Source of the DNA: Xanthostigma xanthostigma
Lineage: Eukaryota > Arthropoda > Insecta > Raphidioptera > Raphidiidae
DNA: 64,000 nucleotides
Assembly (NCBI GenBank): GCA_963575645.1
Contig: OY754468.1
Location: forward strand, 49,363,665 to 49,427,664
Direction: 5' to 3'
Both the position numbers and the translations under genes were made by a program. The notes under the pieces were generated by a model. It saw only the letters and a program-made list of their open reading frames with translations, had not been told where the DNA came from and made no database searches. Below are positions 36,001-45,989 of the stretch, in pieces (position 1 is the stretch's first letter; each line of letters starts with the position of its first letter).

Positions 36001-38054
36001 GGGGCAAATGTTGAGTTTTTAAAAAACAATTCCGGGGTGAACGATAAACGGGTATGCGAATCTAAATACGACCCTGCTTCCATAACACAATCGAAAGCTG
36101 CATACAAAGTGAGATAGTTATATAATAATTCTACACCAGTTGCTATGACGTGTATTTGTGATTTTTGATTGGTTAGATTCAAAAAATGACAGTGAAAGAC
36201 GAAAAGTAGTTCCATTTTTTTCACGTATTTTTGAGGAAATTTGTGAATAATCCGCAAAGTTTTTTTTTGAACGTCAAATTTTAGCGTTTTCTATGACTTA
36301 AAAAAAAAATTTCAAAATTTGGGTGCATAGTATTATCGAACTGGACCCAATAATATGTATTTACCTTCTGTTTATCCATTCCAAAATCTGTACAAGTATG
36401 TTCAATGAACATATCGTATTCCACAAAACTGTCGGTGTCACATAATAACTGAACTCGTTCCCTGGCAGATAGTTTGCCCTAGAAACAAAAGAAATATAGG
36501 TACAGACAAAATGATTGTTTATATAATTCCTATTCATTTGATTTGTTAAAAAATCTAGTCAATATATTAGGTATCTTTCACTTTTTCGTTTATACAACAC
36601 GATGCAGTGCTTTTAAAACGTACATATATAGGCATACGTAAAACATCTCAGCGCAGTAATATATAGAACTTTGATAGTTGGCTGCGTTTAGAAAATTAGA
36701 TGGTCAGTAATGCTGTAACTTCTAGTAATCTGTTATTTTTCTCTAACGTTAAGTTTTGAAAAAAAATAATACTTATACCTATATTGTAATAAATTATTCT
36801 TGTTAAAAAATAAAAAAAATATATAATGTTTGACAGTAGTAGATAGCTTTAGTGTTCAAATATTTAACAAAATATCAATATTATAAAATTATTTATTCTT
36901 CGTATTTTGTTTTCAATTTGCTGCTATATACCTATCTATATTTATTAACTATATCATATTTGAAAATTACCATTTTGTCACTCATGTAATTATTTCAAAA
37001 ATATAAATAACTTAGTCTGCATTATTATTTGGTTATCTATAAAATAATTAACACTTAATTGCTTTAATGTTTTTCAACCGAAACTATCTAATTATGGAAT
37101 ATATTTAGTAATTACTATAAAGATAAAATTTGTTAAAAGTTCTTAGAATAAATTAACATTTGCTTGTAAATGTAGCATTTCCACTAAGGTGAAAATTTCT
37201 TTCCGACATTTGCTTATATTTAAGCTAAATAATAATTTATCGGTCTATTATAATTTGAAGCACGTGTGTTTCTATCATAGGAAGTATATAATTCATTTTT
37301 TTCACGTCAAGGACGCAGAAATAACGCGATGAAGGCTTCAAGCGCAAAAGCAGCTAAGAAACATAATACATTATGCACAAGTCTTGCGCTCAAGGCCAAA
37401 ATTCTAAAAAAACTGTTTAAAAGTGGACATATTATTATCCGAAATATATTTTTTGCACGACCGCCTATGAAATAACTGCTTTTCATGCCTGTAAAGCGGT
37501 AGTAACATGACCCATTTCCAGTGGCGTAGCAATAGGGTGGCAGGACGGGCAAAATGCCACGGCCCCCCGGCCGGAGATAGCCCCCGACCCGAGAAGGCAG
37601 TGAGCACAGATTATTATTATAACAAATAAATGAAATAATCGACCAGTTTTTCAGACAATTATTCGATTATTTTATTTATTTGAAGATTATCAGACGTTAT
37701 TTAAAGTTTTGATTATTATTACAACATTTAGTAAAATTTGCCAACGATTACAAACTTCCTTATTACGGCTCTGACTGTTACATCAAATATATTATATATA
37801 TTCATTCGTCAAACGAATGACGGGTTCCGCTATTTTTTGTTATTTTGTTTTACCTTGTTGTGCTGTGTATCTATCCTTTTTTGTCCACCGCCTTGTAAAG
37901 CTCTTTTTCTTTTATCTTTAATATTTTCGATGACTTTAGCCGTTTGAACTGATGTAGTATAATTATGTCTATTTAATTTCTGTATCCACTGTCTTTTTTC
38001 AAAATTAACAACACTCAGAAACGAAGAATTTAACGGCAGCTTTCGAAACGCCAT
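30004..38054 (-). CDS. PCCB: Propionyl-CoA carboxylase beta chain, mitochondrial (nine exons)
   Basis: Carboxyltransferase subunit of propionyl-CoA carboxylase, which converts propionyl-CoA to (S)-methylmalonyl-CoA in the mitochondrial matrix. Exons on the - strand: 38054-37854, 36478-36365, 35012-34740, 33858-33739, 33302-33115, 31829-31624, 31364-31156, 30396-30198 and 30125-30004 (TAA). Lengths sum to 1632 nt, 543 residues, close to the usual 539 or so. The N-terminal 40 residues are basic, as in a mitochondrial presequence, followed by [81 protein letters not shown] and the C-terminal KHGNIPL. An AATAAA begins about 2 nt after the stop. Every intron of appreciable size carries repeats: a tandem array in intron 2, a MITE in intron 3, a MITE at the donor of intron 4, an 854-bp palindrome in intron 5 and a solo LTR in intron 7. 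Exon 6 has a strong out-of-frame GTAAGT 28 nt past the in-frame donor. Confidence 0.96.
30493..31118 (+). mobile_element. Solo LTR, copy 2, in PCCB intron 7
   Basis: Begins TGTTGCGAGCC and ends CACGGACTACA. It has a TATA box (CTATAAAAAGGCG, about 30710), a plausible initiator about 30 nt downstream (GCAGTTAGTT) and AATAAAT near the end, the expected U3-R-U5 layout. It is inserted antisense to PCCB, so its promoter reads into the intron from the opposite strand. Confidence 0.7.
31942..32795. mobile_element. Giant near-perfect palindrome in PCCB intron 5
   Basis: Starts AGATCCCAAAGCCGCCAGAC; its complement GTCTGGCGGCTCTGGGATCT ends at 32795. Arms are about 415 bp with very few mismatches, and the centre loop is about 27 bp between AGACGTAAAAAATAGTCA and TGACTATTTTTTACGTCT. 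It takes up two thirds of the 1285-bp intron. No ORF; probably a foldback DNA transposon. Confidence 0.9.
33413..33737. mobile_element. MITE (TATAATACGCGCCACG ends), copy touching the PCCB exon 4 donor
   Basis: Right end GGCGAGTATTATA and left end TACGCGCCACGAATCTAAAA are complementary. Sister copy at 62936-63259. The right terminus supplies the T of the exon 4 GT donor and all following donor bases. Confidence 0.8.
34034..34704. mobile_element. MITE family with TIR ACCATTCCAAC, copy 2 (PCCB intron 3)
   Basis: Sister of 11250-11931. It fills most of the intron between exons 3 and 4 and ends about 36 bp from the exon 3 donor. Confidence 0.7.
35629..36084 (-). repeat. Tandem array in PCCB intron 2, same family as the ARL2BP intron array
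   Basis: Three long units (containing GAAACGGGAAGGGGCAAATG) with intervening short units between about 35706 and 36062. Possible ends GGCAGAGTCGTGTTTGG and the complement of CTAAATACGACCCTGC suggest that the array is carried by a TIR element here as well, with different ends from the copy at 46793. Confidence 0.75.
36479..37853. other. PCCB intron 1
   Basis: Mostly AT-rich and featureless. At 37509-37602 lies a short GC-rich repeat (CAGTGGCGTAGCAATAGGG, GCCCCCGACCC), and at 37620-37682 a hairpin of the AATAAATAAAATTATCGACC type. Confidence 0.5.
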
Positions 38055-39072
38055 CTTGCTTTGATGATATTTAAACGTGAACTAAGAAAGATATATTATG
38101 ATTGTTACTACAACCAGTATTTCAAGAACAAATTTTTGTGTTCAGAGGCGAATTAAGGAAGAAAAGTTATTTACAATTTGTCGCATCATTTTATTTATTA
38201 CACAGAATTAGATCAGACTAAGTAAAATCTATAAGCTTCGGTATTAGTAAATTATATATTTTCCGACATGTCATACATCGATATATTATGTCTGCAGGAT
38301 ATACTCTGTCGCAAATATGATATTTTTACAAACACAAACATATTTACGATATGAATACAACCCTGGATTAATTTTAACTATATTATAGATAACTAATATT
38401 TGTTTACAAATAAAGAATATGAACTTTTCTTAACCTTCATCTTAATTTTGCGATAACAGTAATTATTTTACGCAAGTAGAATGGAAAGAAAATAGAAATT
38501 TAACAAAGCATTTATTATCAGATTCGAAAAACATAGTAAAATATGAATTAAACATAACATTTTTACTATTATCTTTATAAATATAAATTTATAATAATAT
38601 TTTTACATAAGTATTTTTTGTTTCCCTACGATGAGAGCTCATATCTTTTCAAAGCACGTTTTCAATTAAAATTGTCTTTATAATATAATCGAAAAACTTG
38701 CTTTTCACATCTAAAATGGTTCTTTTGAAATATTAGTTATTTGGATGGTTTTTCGTATTTTTTTAATATCCGATTATGACGCATTATCTAATATCTCATA
38801 GTAAGACGTTTAAAAATATTTAAAAAAAATAAATATAAAATAATCTAAACAGAAAAAGACAGTCAGGCTGCGACATCAGACGAATTTTTGTATAAGCTTA
38901 AAGTTCTCGTAAAATGGCGCTGCTGTACAAAAATGAACAACAGTTGGTACTAACAGTGTTAATTATTATTAAACGCTTTATATTAGTTTGGGTTGTAAAT
39001 ATGTATGTTGTATGTATGTTGTATGTATCTAACTATGTATGTAACTATGTGTAACGGAATCTTTGAGCATAA

Positions 39073-39487
39073 TTTTCACCAATTTCCCGAAGTCTGATTA
39101 ATTTGAAACTTTGCATACGTATCAAGGACCGATGACAATGCAATAATTTGATAACAGTTTCCCATTATCCTTATTAGGACCCCCAGGATTAATAAATTCT
39201 TTTATAGATCCTCTGTAGTAAACGCTTTATTTTCACCAATTTCCCGAAGTCTGATTAATTTGAAACTTTGCATACGTATCAAGGACCGATGACAATGCAA
39301 TAATTTGATAACAGTTTCCCATTATCCTTATTAGGACCCCCAGGATTAATAAATTCTTTTCCCGAAGTCTGATTAATTTGAAACTTTGCATACGTATCAA
39401 GGACCGATGACAATGCAATAATTTGATAACAGTTTCCCATTATCCTTATTAGGACCCCCAGGATTAATAAATTCTTTTATAGATCCT
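39073..39487. repeat. Tandem triplication of a unit of about 130-155 bp
   Basis: Three near-identical blocks begin CCCGAAGTCTGATTAATTTG (39086, 39242 and 39361) and end GACCCCCAGGATTAATAAAT. Units 1 and 2 carry an extra segment (TTTTATAGATCC ... TTCACCAATT) missing between units 2 and 3. Very low divergence indicates recent amplification. Confidence 0.85.
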
Positions 39488-39660
39488 CAAACTAAAAAGT
39501 GAAAAATAAAATATAGTTTAAAAAAAACTAAAAAACACGCTTTATATCGGACTAAAAAGTAAAAAATAATTGTTTTAAAATAAGCTTAAAAAGCGTTGGG
39601 CGCTTTGTTCCACATTTTCGTACATCGAGCGCCCAACGCTTTTTAAGCTTATTTTAATTT
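39488..39660. mobile_element. Partial copy of the tRNA-Leu SINE (hairpin part only)
   Basis: Only the region around the hairpin is present: AACTAAAAAGTG, the cgcttta motif, then AGCGTTGGGCGC and its complement GCGCCCAACGCT. No tRNA-like head is seen. It follows directly on a triplicated tandem repeat in the PCCB-NSE2 intergenic region. Confidence 0.55.
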
Positions 39661-40612
39661 TAACGGTAGAAATCACCTCAAATTTAACAACTAAAGTTTA
39701 TATCAAAAAGTATGTTTGTATATTGCTATTGTTCACTGGCATATCAATTTGAGAATGAAAGGAGGTAATTATGAAGTGTTTTAATGCTAGTTTGTAATGT
39801 AAGTGACATAATAATATGACTTTTAAACTTCAGTTCAATTGTTTCTTAACAATTGTGTCATAACAAAAGTGTTCGCATAATGTTACTATGGCGGACTGTA
39901 ACTCTCTACAAAAATAGATTATTTAGTACGCAAAATTGTTTGTACCATAAAGAACCGATGTTTATATTTATTTCTTGATCATAATATTAAAATTAGCAAT
40001 GCAAAAAAGTGTTAGATTTGACATAAGACAATAAAATATAAAGTCAGTAGTGATTAGTTAAAACGCAATTTTTGTTTCTTAGTAAAAACAAGAAAAAATT
40101 GATTATTTTACTGTATAGTGGGTGAAAAAGTGATTTAGTGACAACTTCAATCTAGAACATTGCGGAGATACTAAAATTGCAGTCTGAAAATGATGAAGAG
40201 GTGAGTACATTTACTAACATCTTCTTTTAAATTAAAACTGATAAATATACAAACCTGGGAATACAAATGAAAAATGGACCAAATGAATATTGATCGATAT
40301 TATTAACCTGTTAACTCTATTCTAGAATCTAGAGCTAAAATATTGTTAACAAGTCATACCAAAGAAATAATTTAGTTTCAATTTATTAAATAAAATTTTT
40401 ATTCGTATAATTAAAAAAAGAATCGTATAATCTATGTCACATAGTTTCTCAATCGGTAGTCTTCGGACCACTGATGCTCCGCAGAAATTTTTGGGTGGTC
40501 TGCGAAGATTTTTGGGATGTATTTTACGGATTTTTAAACTATATTTTTTTGTTACTGTCTGTTTTAATATAATTAACAGCATACGGTGTTGCAAAATTAA
40601 TTGTTTTGAATA

Positions 40613-40857
40613 AAAATTGGTTGTCTGTAAAGTCGGTTTACGGACGATAGTTTTACGTGGTAACGTATTTCGCTCGAATATCATATTTAATAATACATAA
40701 CCTAAATTTTAGTAGCTGTCAAACTATATTTTTACCGACTCTCTATCGCTTATACTGCGCTCTCGCTTGCACGCACATGGTCAAGCGGAACGTTACACTT
40801 TTTCGTGCATGCAGCCAGTGTTTCATCAATTTATAAGAGGTTATCACGTCAAAAATC
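40613..40857. mobile_element. TTGGTTGTCTGTAAAGTCGG family copy downstream of NSE2
   Basis: A compact member with both ends present. It lies about 130 bp past the NSE2 stop codon. Confidence 0.6.
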
Positions 40858-40984
40858 AATTATATAAATATTTATTATTTTATTCCAATGCTGATGGTCT
40901 GCAAAACATTTTTGGATTTTTAATAACTTATTTTGTAGGTACAAAAGAATAGAAAACTTAAATAATAAGCAAAACAATATTGTA

Positions 40985-41626
40985 TTAATCATCTTCATCG
41001 AAGCTGGCCTCTTGTTCTTGCATCGATTGTGTGTTAGCTATCTTACTTTTTAATTCATTATCAGCTTTCAAGTCCGATATTTTTACATAGCTGACTGCTG
41101 GACAACCCATGTAAGGACACTTTAGTGTTCGATTTGATTTGATTAAGTTTCTGATAACATCGTTTTGATATAAGTGTCCACAAACCACGTTCCGCACCGG
41201 GTCTGTAATTGGTTGTTTACTTATCGGATCTATTGGCAATTCAAAATTATCTTCCGTTATTGAAATATCAGCATTTCGATTTGATTTCCTTATAATCTGT
41301 TCAAATCTTAACATGATAGGATCGTTTTTTGCGTTAGTAACAGATTTCTTTTTTAATTTATTCAGCTCTTTCTGATAAACTGATGCAAAATCGATAGAAG
41401 ATTGTTGACATTTCTCTTGTGCGATTTCTATTGCCATTTTCACACATTCATGTTCATTATTAAGTTCGCAGTAACCCGAAATAATATTTTCCATTTCGGT
41501 TTTCAAAGCATCATTATTTTCTTTATAACCTTCTTTTATTATTTGTTCGGTACAATGATAAACTTTTGATAAACATGAATCCAACATTTCTTTACGTTCA
41601 TTCTCACTTCTCGAAGTCATTTTCAC
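40985..41626 (-). CDS. NSMCE2: E3 SUMO-protein ligase NSE2/MMS21 (SP-RING), single exon
   Basis: SUMO ligase subunit of the SMC5/6 complex, acting in DNA repair and chromosome maintenance. The frame is 213 residues. Residues 1-110 are helical and coiled-coil-like, as expected for the arm that binds SMC5. Residues about 128-200 form an SP-RING: the four expected zinc ligands are visible as Cys149 and His151 (VCGHLY) and Cys170 and Cys175 (CPYMGC). The PIDPISKQPITDPVRN stretch before them matches the first SP-RING segment, and SDLKADNEL the closing helix. The acidic C-terminus is EASFDEDD. Two Met codons (41626 and 41620) are possible starts. It lies about 450 bp downstream of nessun dorma on the same strand; being eukaryotic genes they are probably separate transcripts. 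A short TIR-type repeat (40615-40857) lies just past the stop. Confidence 0.88.
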   Translation of the reverse strand: MKMTSRSENERKEMLDSCLSKVYHCTEQIIKEGYKENNDALKTEMENIISGYCELNNEHECVKMAIEIAQEKCQQSSIDFASVYQKELNKLKKKSVTNAKNDPIMLRFEQIIRKSNRNADISITEDNFELPIDPISKQPITDPVRNVVCGHLYQNDVIRNLIKSNRTLKCPYMGCPAVSYVKISDLKADNELKSKIANTQSMQEQEASFDEDD

Positions 41627-42077
41627 AGAAAAATCACAATTTCAACGTAAATTTCTAATTGACAGTTTTACTAGATACATAACCTTAAATTCTCAGTTTG
41701 TAACTTTCATATATGGAGGGTAGAAGTTTCATACTTTCATAGGATTGTCCAAACTATATATATATATATTTATCTATGGTCCAAACGTTACAGGGACTAT
41801 CCAGTTTATCAGAGTAGACTGTCTACTCTGTGCTATCATCATGGAGAACCGAATTTCTTTTTACATTTTTGGGAATTTTAAAATAAAATTTTAATATCTT
41901 TAATACATAATAGGTATATATAGATATATTTTAAATGAATACAAAAATAGATAAAAATATAACAAATGCAAATAATAATTTTATCTAAACACTTTTTTTA
42001 TTAAAATAGATACCTATTTATAGAGTATTTTTTTTAAAGAAATGTATAAATTTTATGACATTATCAACAAAAAACTA

Positions 42078-45000
42078 TTACAATGGAGCGACAATAGGAG
42101 TCGATTCTATACTTGTACGAATATTTTCTTGGTGAATTACTGCAATATTCCCCTTAATATTTCCTTCAGTGTGTAAACTGCCAACACTGATGTTATTAAA
42201 TCTGAAAATAAAATTTAAAAAAACTATTAGGCACTAGAAACTCAATTATATACTTTTGAATAATAAAAAAAAAATCAATAAATGCCATTACGATTTAATC
42301 AACAGACAATAAAAAATATTAAAATCTTTGATTAACGTCTGATTAGAACTCTTCAATAATAGTATATTGTGCGACTAGTGAGAGAAGGAGAAGATTCCAT
42401 GAGCGTGAAATTTGCCGCACTCGCTACGCTCGTGCGGTAAAACGCACGCGAGTGGAATATTCTCCTTCGATCAATGGTCGCACATAATACTTTATTCAAC
42501 TAGCAGGAGTAATATGTAATCGGGGCCCTGATAAAAGAGGGAAAAATAATAAATCACTTCATTGATTGACGTACCCACCGTCAGTGTATGCATACAAGAT
42601 TGCCATGACTTTCGCTGAATTGCGATACTGTTTTCATATATACAATACCGCCTACCACGTTCCTATTGGTCCAGAAGCTGCGTGCAGTTTTTTTTCATTA
42701 TTTCACGCTTGGGCTTGCTACTGAGTTTCTATTGGTCCAGAAAATTCATTATCACACTGTACGGCTTATTATTAGCACTCTACGCGTCAACATGAAGTAA
42801 TTTATTATTTCTCCCGAGTTTAGCAGGGCCCCGAAATTACATATTACTCACGCGTGTTGAATAAATAAAATTATCGACCAATTTTTCAGACAAAAAAAAA
42901 TTGGTTGTCTGTAAAGTCGGTTTACGGACGATAGTTTTACGTGATAACGTATTCCGTAATACATAACCTAAACCTCCCAAAATTTGGTTTCAATCCGCTT
43001 ATCCTTGGTGTCGGAATGATAAGAAATGTCAAAAGTGACGTTTGCAACTGTCAAAGTATTATGTTCTAATAATAATTAGTTATTCCAATACTTAACTTAG
43101 AAGGCGTTGCATTTCACAAAATACTAATGTCAAAAAATTGAATTAAACATTAGAAATACAGCCGTTTTCATGTTAAGACAAGACATACGTTATTTTCTAA
43201 TTTCCATGTACGGCAAACAAAGACAACCGACCGCGTCGCGCCATGCATTAGACAACATTGCATTTATACAGCTATTTTTCTATATAAATTTGTATAAAAA
43301 AAACTGTTTAGGCAAATTCTGTTATACGAAATCTATGTAAAATGTTCTCTTTCGTTTAAGACTGGTTTCAAACCGATCTGATTTAAATTGAGCGAGAAAT
43401 TAGCAAAAAGCACGCACAGGGTCAGGCGGAACGTTACGCGTTAGGAACGTTACGTTAGGAACGTTACGACCGTTAGGAACGTTACACTTTTTCGTACATG
43501 CAGCCGGTGTTTTATCAATTTATAAGATTGGTGATTCATCAATTTATAAGACGTTATCACGTCAAAAACAAAAAAATAAATAAATTAATACATTAACGTT
43601 TCGATCCGGATTTGGATCTTCTTCAGAACTGATCTAAAAATATAAAAAATAATTAATATTTAGTTTCTATTTATTTTTAATGAAATTCGTGAAAAATTTT
43701 TTAATATTGAAATATTAAATAAAAAAAATCTTTCACGAATTTCATTAAAAATAAATAGAAACTAAATATTAATTATTTTTTATATTTTTAGATCAGTTCT
43801 GAAGAAGATCCAAATCCGGATCGAAATGTTAATGTATTAATTTATTTATTTTTTTTGTTAATATATTGTCTAAAAAATTGGTCGATAATTTTATTTATTG
43901 AATAAAAAATATTCATTAACAAAACACAAACCTGTAAATTGGTAATAATATTTTTCGAATTTCTTCAATCGCTATCTACAAATTTATTCAACAATTCACT
44001 TAATTTTTTCTGTTCGTCAAGCCGATATTTATTTTTTAATACTTACTCTTTTAAAATATCAATGTTCCCAATTTCCCTAATATTTTTAGACGTCTCCATG
44101 CATACTCCATATTCATCACAGTTAACTATTTTACAATTATCGATTTTTACAGCAGCTTCATCATACATTTTCAATCCAACTTTACAATCATATATTTTAC
44201 ATCCATTTAATTCAACTTCAACTTTAGAATTTGTTAGAATGGCATAAGAAAACGATCGCAATTCACAATTTTCTAATACAAGTTTCGATCCCGCCAGAGC
44301 GATTAAACCTTGTCTAGACTTTGAACAATTTCCATAAAAAATACAGTTACGAAACAGTACGCAACCTTTCCGAATGAGTACAGCGCTAGGACAAATTTCA
44401 GAATTAATTGTAACGTTTTCAATAACAACGTTTTCGGCTGAAAACTCCAGCATTACATTTTTACTGAGAACCGGTTGCAAAATGGTACATTCCGCTTTAT
44501 CGACACCGATCAAATGTCCTCCGCATTCTAAAGCACCTGACGACTGTATCTGATGAGTGCCGGCGCCTACAAATATCATTTCTCCGCCGTTTCCCGACAT
44601 CAACACGTCCCGTAAACTTAACGCCGAACATACTGTAGCCGTACCGACGTAGTTTTTAATTTTCTTCAAATATTTAATATGATCGTCAATAGTTGAGTGT
44701 TCCATAAAAACTAAACAATGCTTGTCTTTCCATTTTTTATCGTGCGTCTTCGCGGCAACTGAACGAAAAACTGGATTTTCAAGACATTCAAGTTCAGAAC
44801 GAATTTGGCTTAATCGCAAATGTATTTTCATTAAAGCTTCGGTTTTTTCTGAGTCCAACTGTTTCATATCATCGGAATCGTCCAATTCGTCTTCGATATC
44901 TTGATTCTGATCGAACAAGGCGTTTCCTTCGTTTATTAGTGAACGGATACGTTCGGCAATCGCACGTGGTATCGATCCATTCTTCATGTCGAAATAGAGC

Positions 45001-45497
45001 TGTATACGAGATTCTAAACAAGTGCTTGGCCAATCGACTGTTTCGTCTTCATAATCCATCATAAAAGGCCACCAAACATGATTGTAAAAGAAACGTAACA
45101 TGTCTAAAGAGTTTGCTGTTGTTTCCATGTTAAGAGCAATTGTTTCATCTTGTACTTTGGTTGGATATAAATTAACAAGAGATGCTTCTATTCTGTTTGG
45201 AATGTTGATATCGTGTTGAACAGCTACAATTTTCACAATGGCTGTCAATTCTTTAAAATCAACATTTTCGACATAAACAAGCACTGCATTCGGATATTCT
45301 ATCCTTAAATCGTTACATTTACGTCGTGGAATATTCCAAATAGCTTGCCATCCTATAGGATCTATTGAAACTTCCATATAACTTGACCAAATCAATTGAA
45401 CTTCATTTGCAAATACAGTATCTTTAACTCGCAATACACTGTTACAGTCTTCCAAACGTTCTTCTTGTGTTTTATCGAACGTGTATACTTCTTCCAT
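42078..45497 (-). CDS. nesd: Nessun dorma / SHCBP1 family protein (beta-helix, cytokinesis)
   Basis: Two exons: 45497-44047 and 42201-42078 (TAA), giving 524 residues; the split codon GA/A joins LLKE to FNNISVG. In Drosophila this family binds the centralspindlin complex and works at the cleavage furrow and ring canals. Visible: an N-terminal domain with WSSYMEVSIDPIGWQAIWNIP and MLRFFYNHVWWPFMMDYEDE, an acidic linker (DIEDELDDSDDMKQ), and from about residue 300 a run of right-handed beta-helix (PbH1) coils such as GGEMIFVGAGTHQI, NVVIENVTIN, CVLFRNCIFYGN and KLVLENCELRS. I chose the Met at 45497 because it begins conserved-looking protein; an in-frame Met at 45569 would add 24 residues. The intron (42202-44046) is full of repeats and hairpins. 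Confidence 0.88.
42496..42856. mobile_element. TIR element in the nesd intron (GTAATATGTAATC ... GGGGCCCTG ends)
   Basis: AGTAATATGTAATCGGGGCC at the left and its near-complement GGCCCCGAAATTACATATTA at the right. A CG-rich inverted segment (42355-42495, TGCGACTAGTGAGAG ... GGTCGCACATAATAC) lies beside it. Confidence 0.65.
42895..43567. mobile_element. TTGGTTGTCTGTAAAGTCGG family copy with a foreign centre (nesd intron)
   Basis: The left end (42899-42965) and right end (43430-43567, TTTATAAGACGTTATCACGT) belong to the family; the middle is unrelated and includes repeated AGGAACGTTACG. Confidence 0.5.
43578..43850. repeat. Perfect palindrome, arms about 130 bp (nesd intron)
   Basis: TAATACATTAACGTTTCGAT through AAAATTTTTTAATATT and the exact complement. 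It includes the GATCCGGATTTGGATCTTCT motif. Related CGTTTCGG/CTTCTTCAG wording occurs at 2385-2442. Confidence 0.85.
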
Positions 45498-45989
45498 TTT
45501 ATTTTTGGTAATAAAAGTTTGACAGACAAAATAAAATGCCGACTGGCGTTTATAAAATCTAAACGACAACTGACAGTGCTGACAGATAATTTTTGAAAGT
45601 GTTTTTAGACGCTCTTACGTGAGGGCAGCAGCATCGCATCAAAGATCGGAGTTCATTTTTTTTAAGTTATAACTTTTGTCGGGTTTTAAAAGCCTGGACA
45701 TGATTAAAAGTTTGAAGACTTCCTATCAAATTACTGTTTTCATAAAATAAATTATTTTTATTTTCAAAAACTAAAGGTTCTGAACATGACTACGTATTTT
45801 CTCTGGTAGTCTACGTTGCTAGGGAAACGATTTGTTGATTTTTTCGGATATTTCAACTTCCATGCACATTCGAGAACCAAAATAACAGTAAAAAAAATAA
45901 TAAACATCTAAAAAGAAATGCAATCATATAATTGTAAAAATTAAAACGTAACAAAATTTAAAACAGCCTTTAAAAAATAATAAATATCA
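45498..45989. promoter_or_regulatory. Shared intergenic region of the divergent nesd / ARL2BP pair
   Basis: The 492 bp between start codons must hold both 5' untranslated regions and promoters unless distal first exons exist. AT-rich; no TATA box at a convincing distance was seen. Possible bidirectional promoter, inferred from layout only. Confidence 0.4.

Noticed and set aside
37307-37607. Overlapping frames of 81 and 67 codons in PCCB intron 1
   Set aside because: They cover a short GC-rich repeat (CAGTGGCGTAGCAATAGGG) and have no protein-like features.
40146-40210. ATGATGAAGAG/GTGAGTA as a possible start exon on the + strand
   Set aside because: Only four codons, with no downstream exon found before the oppositely oriented NSE2 gene.
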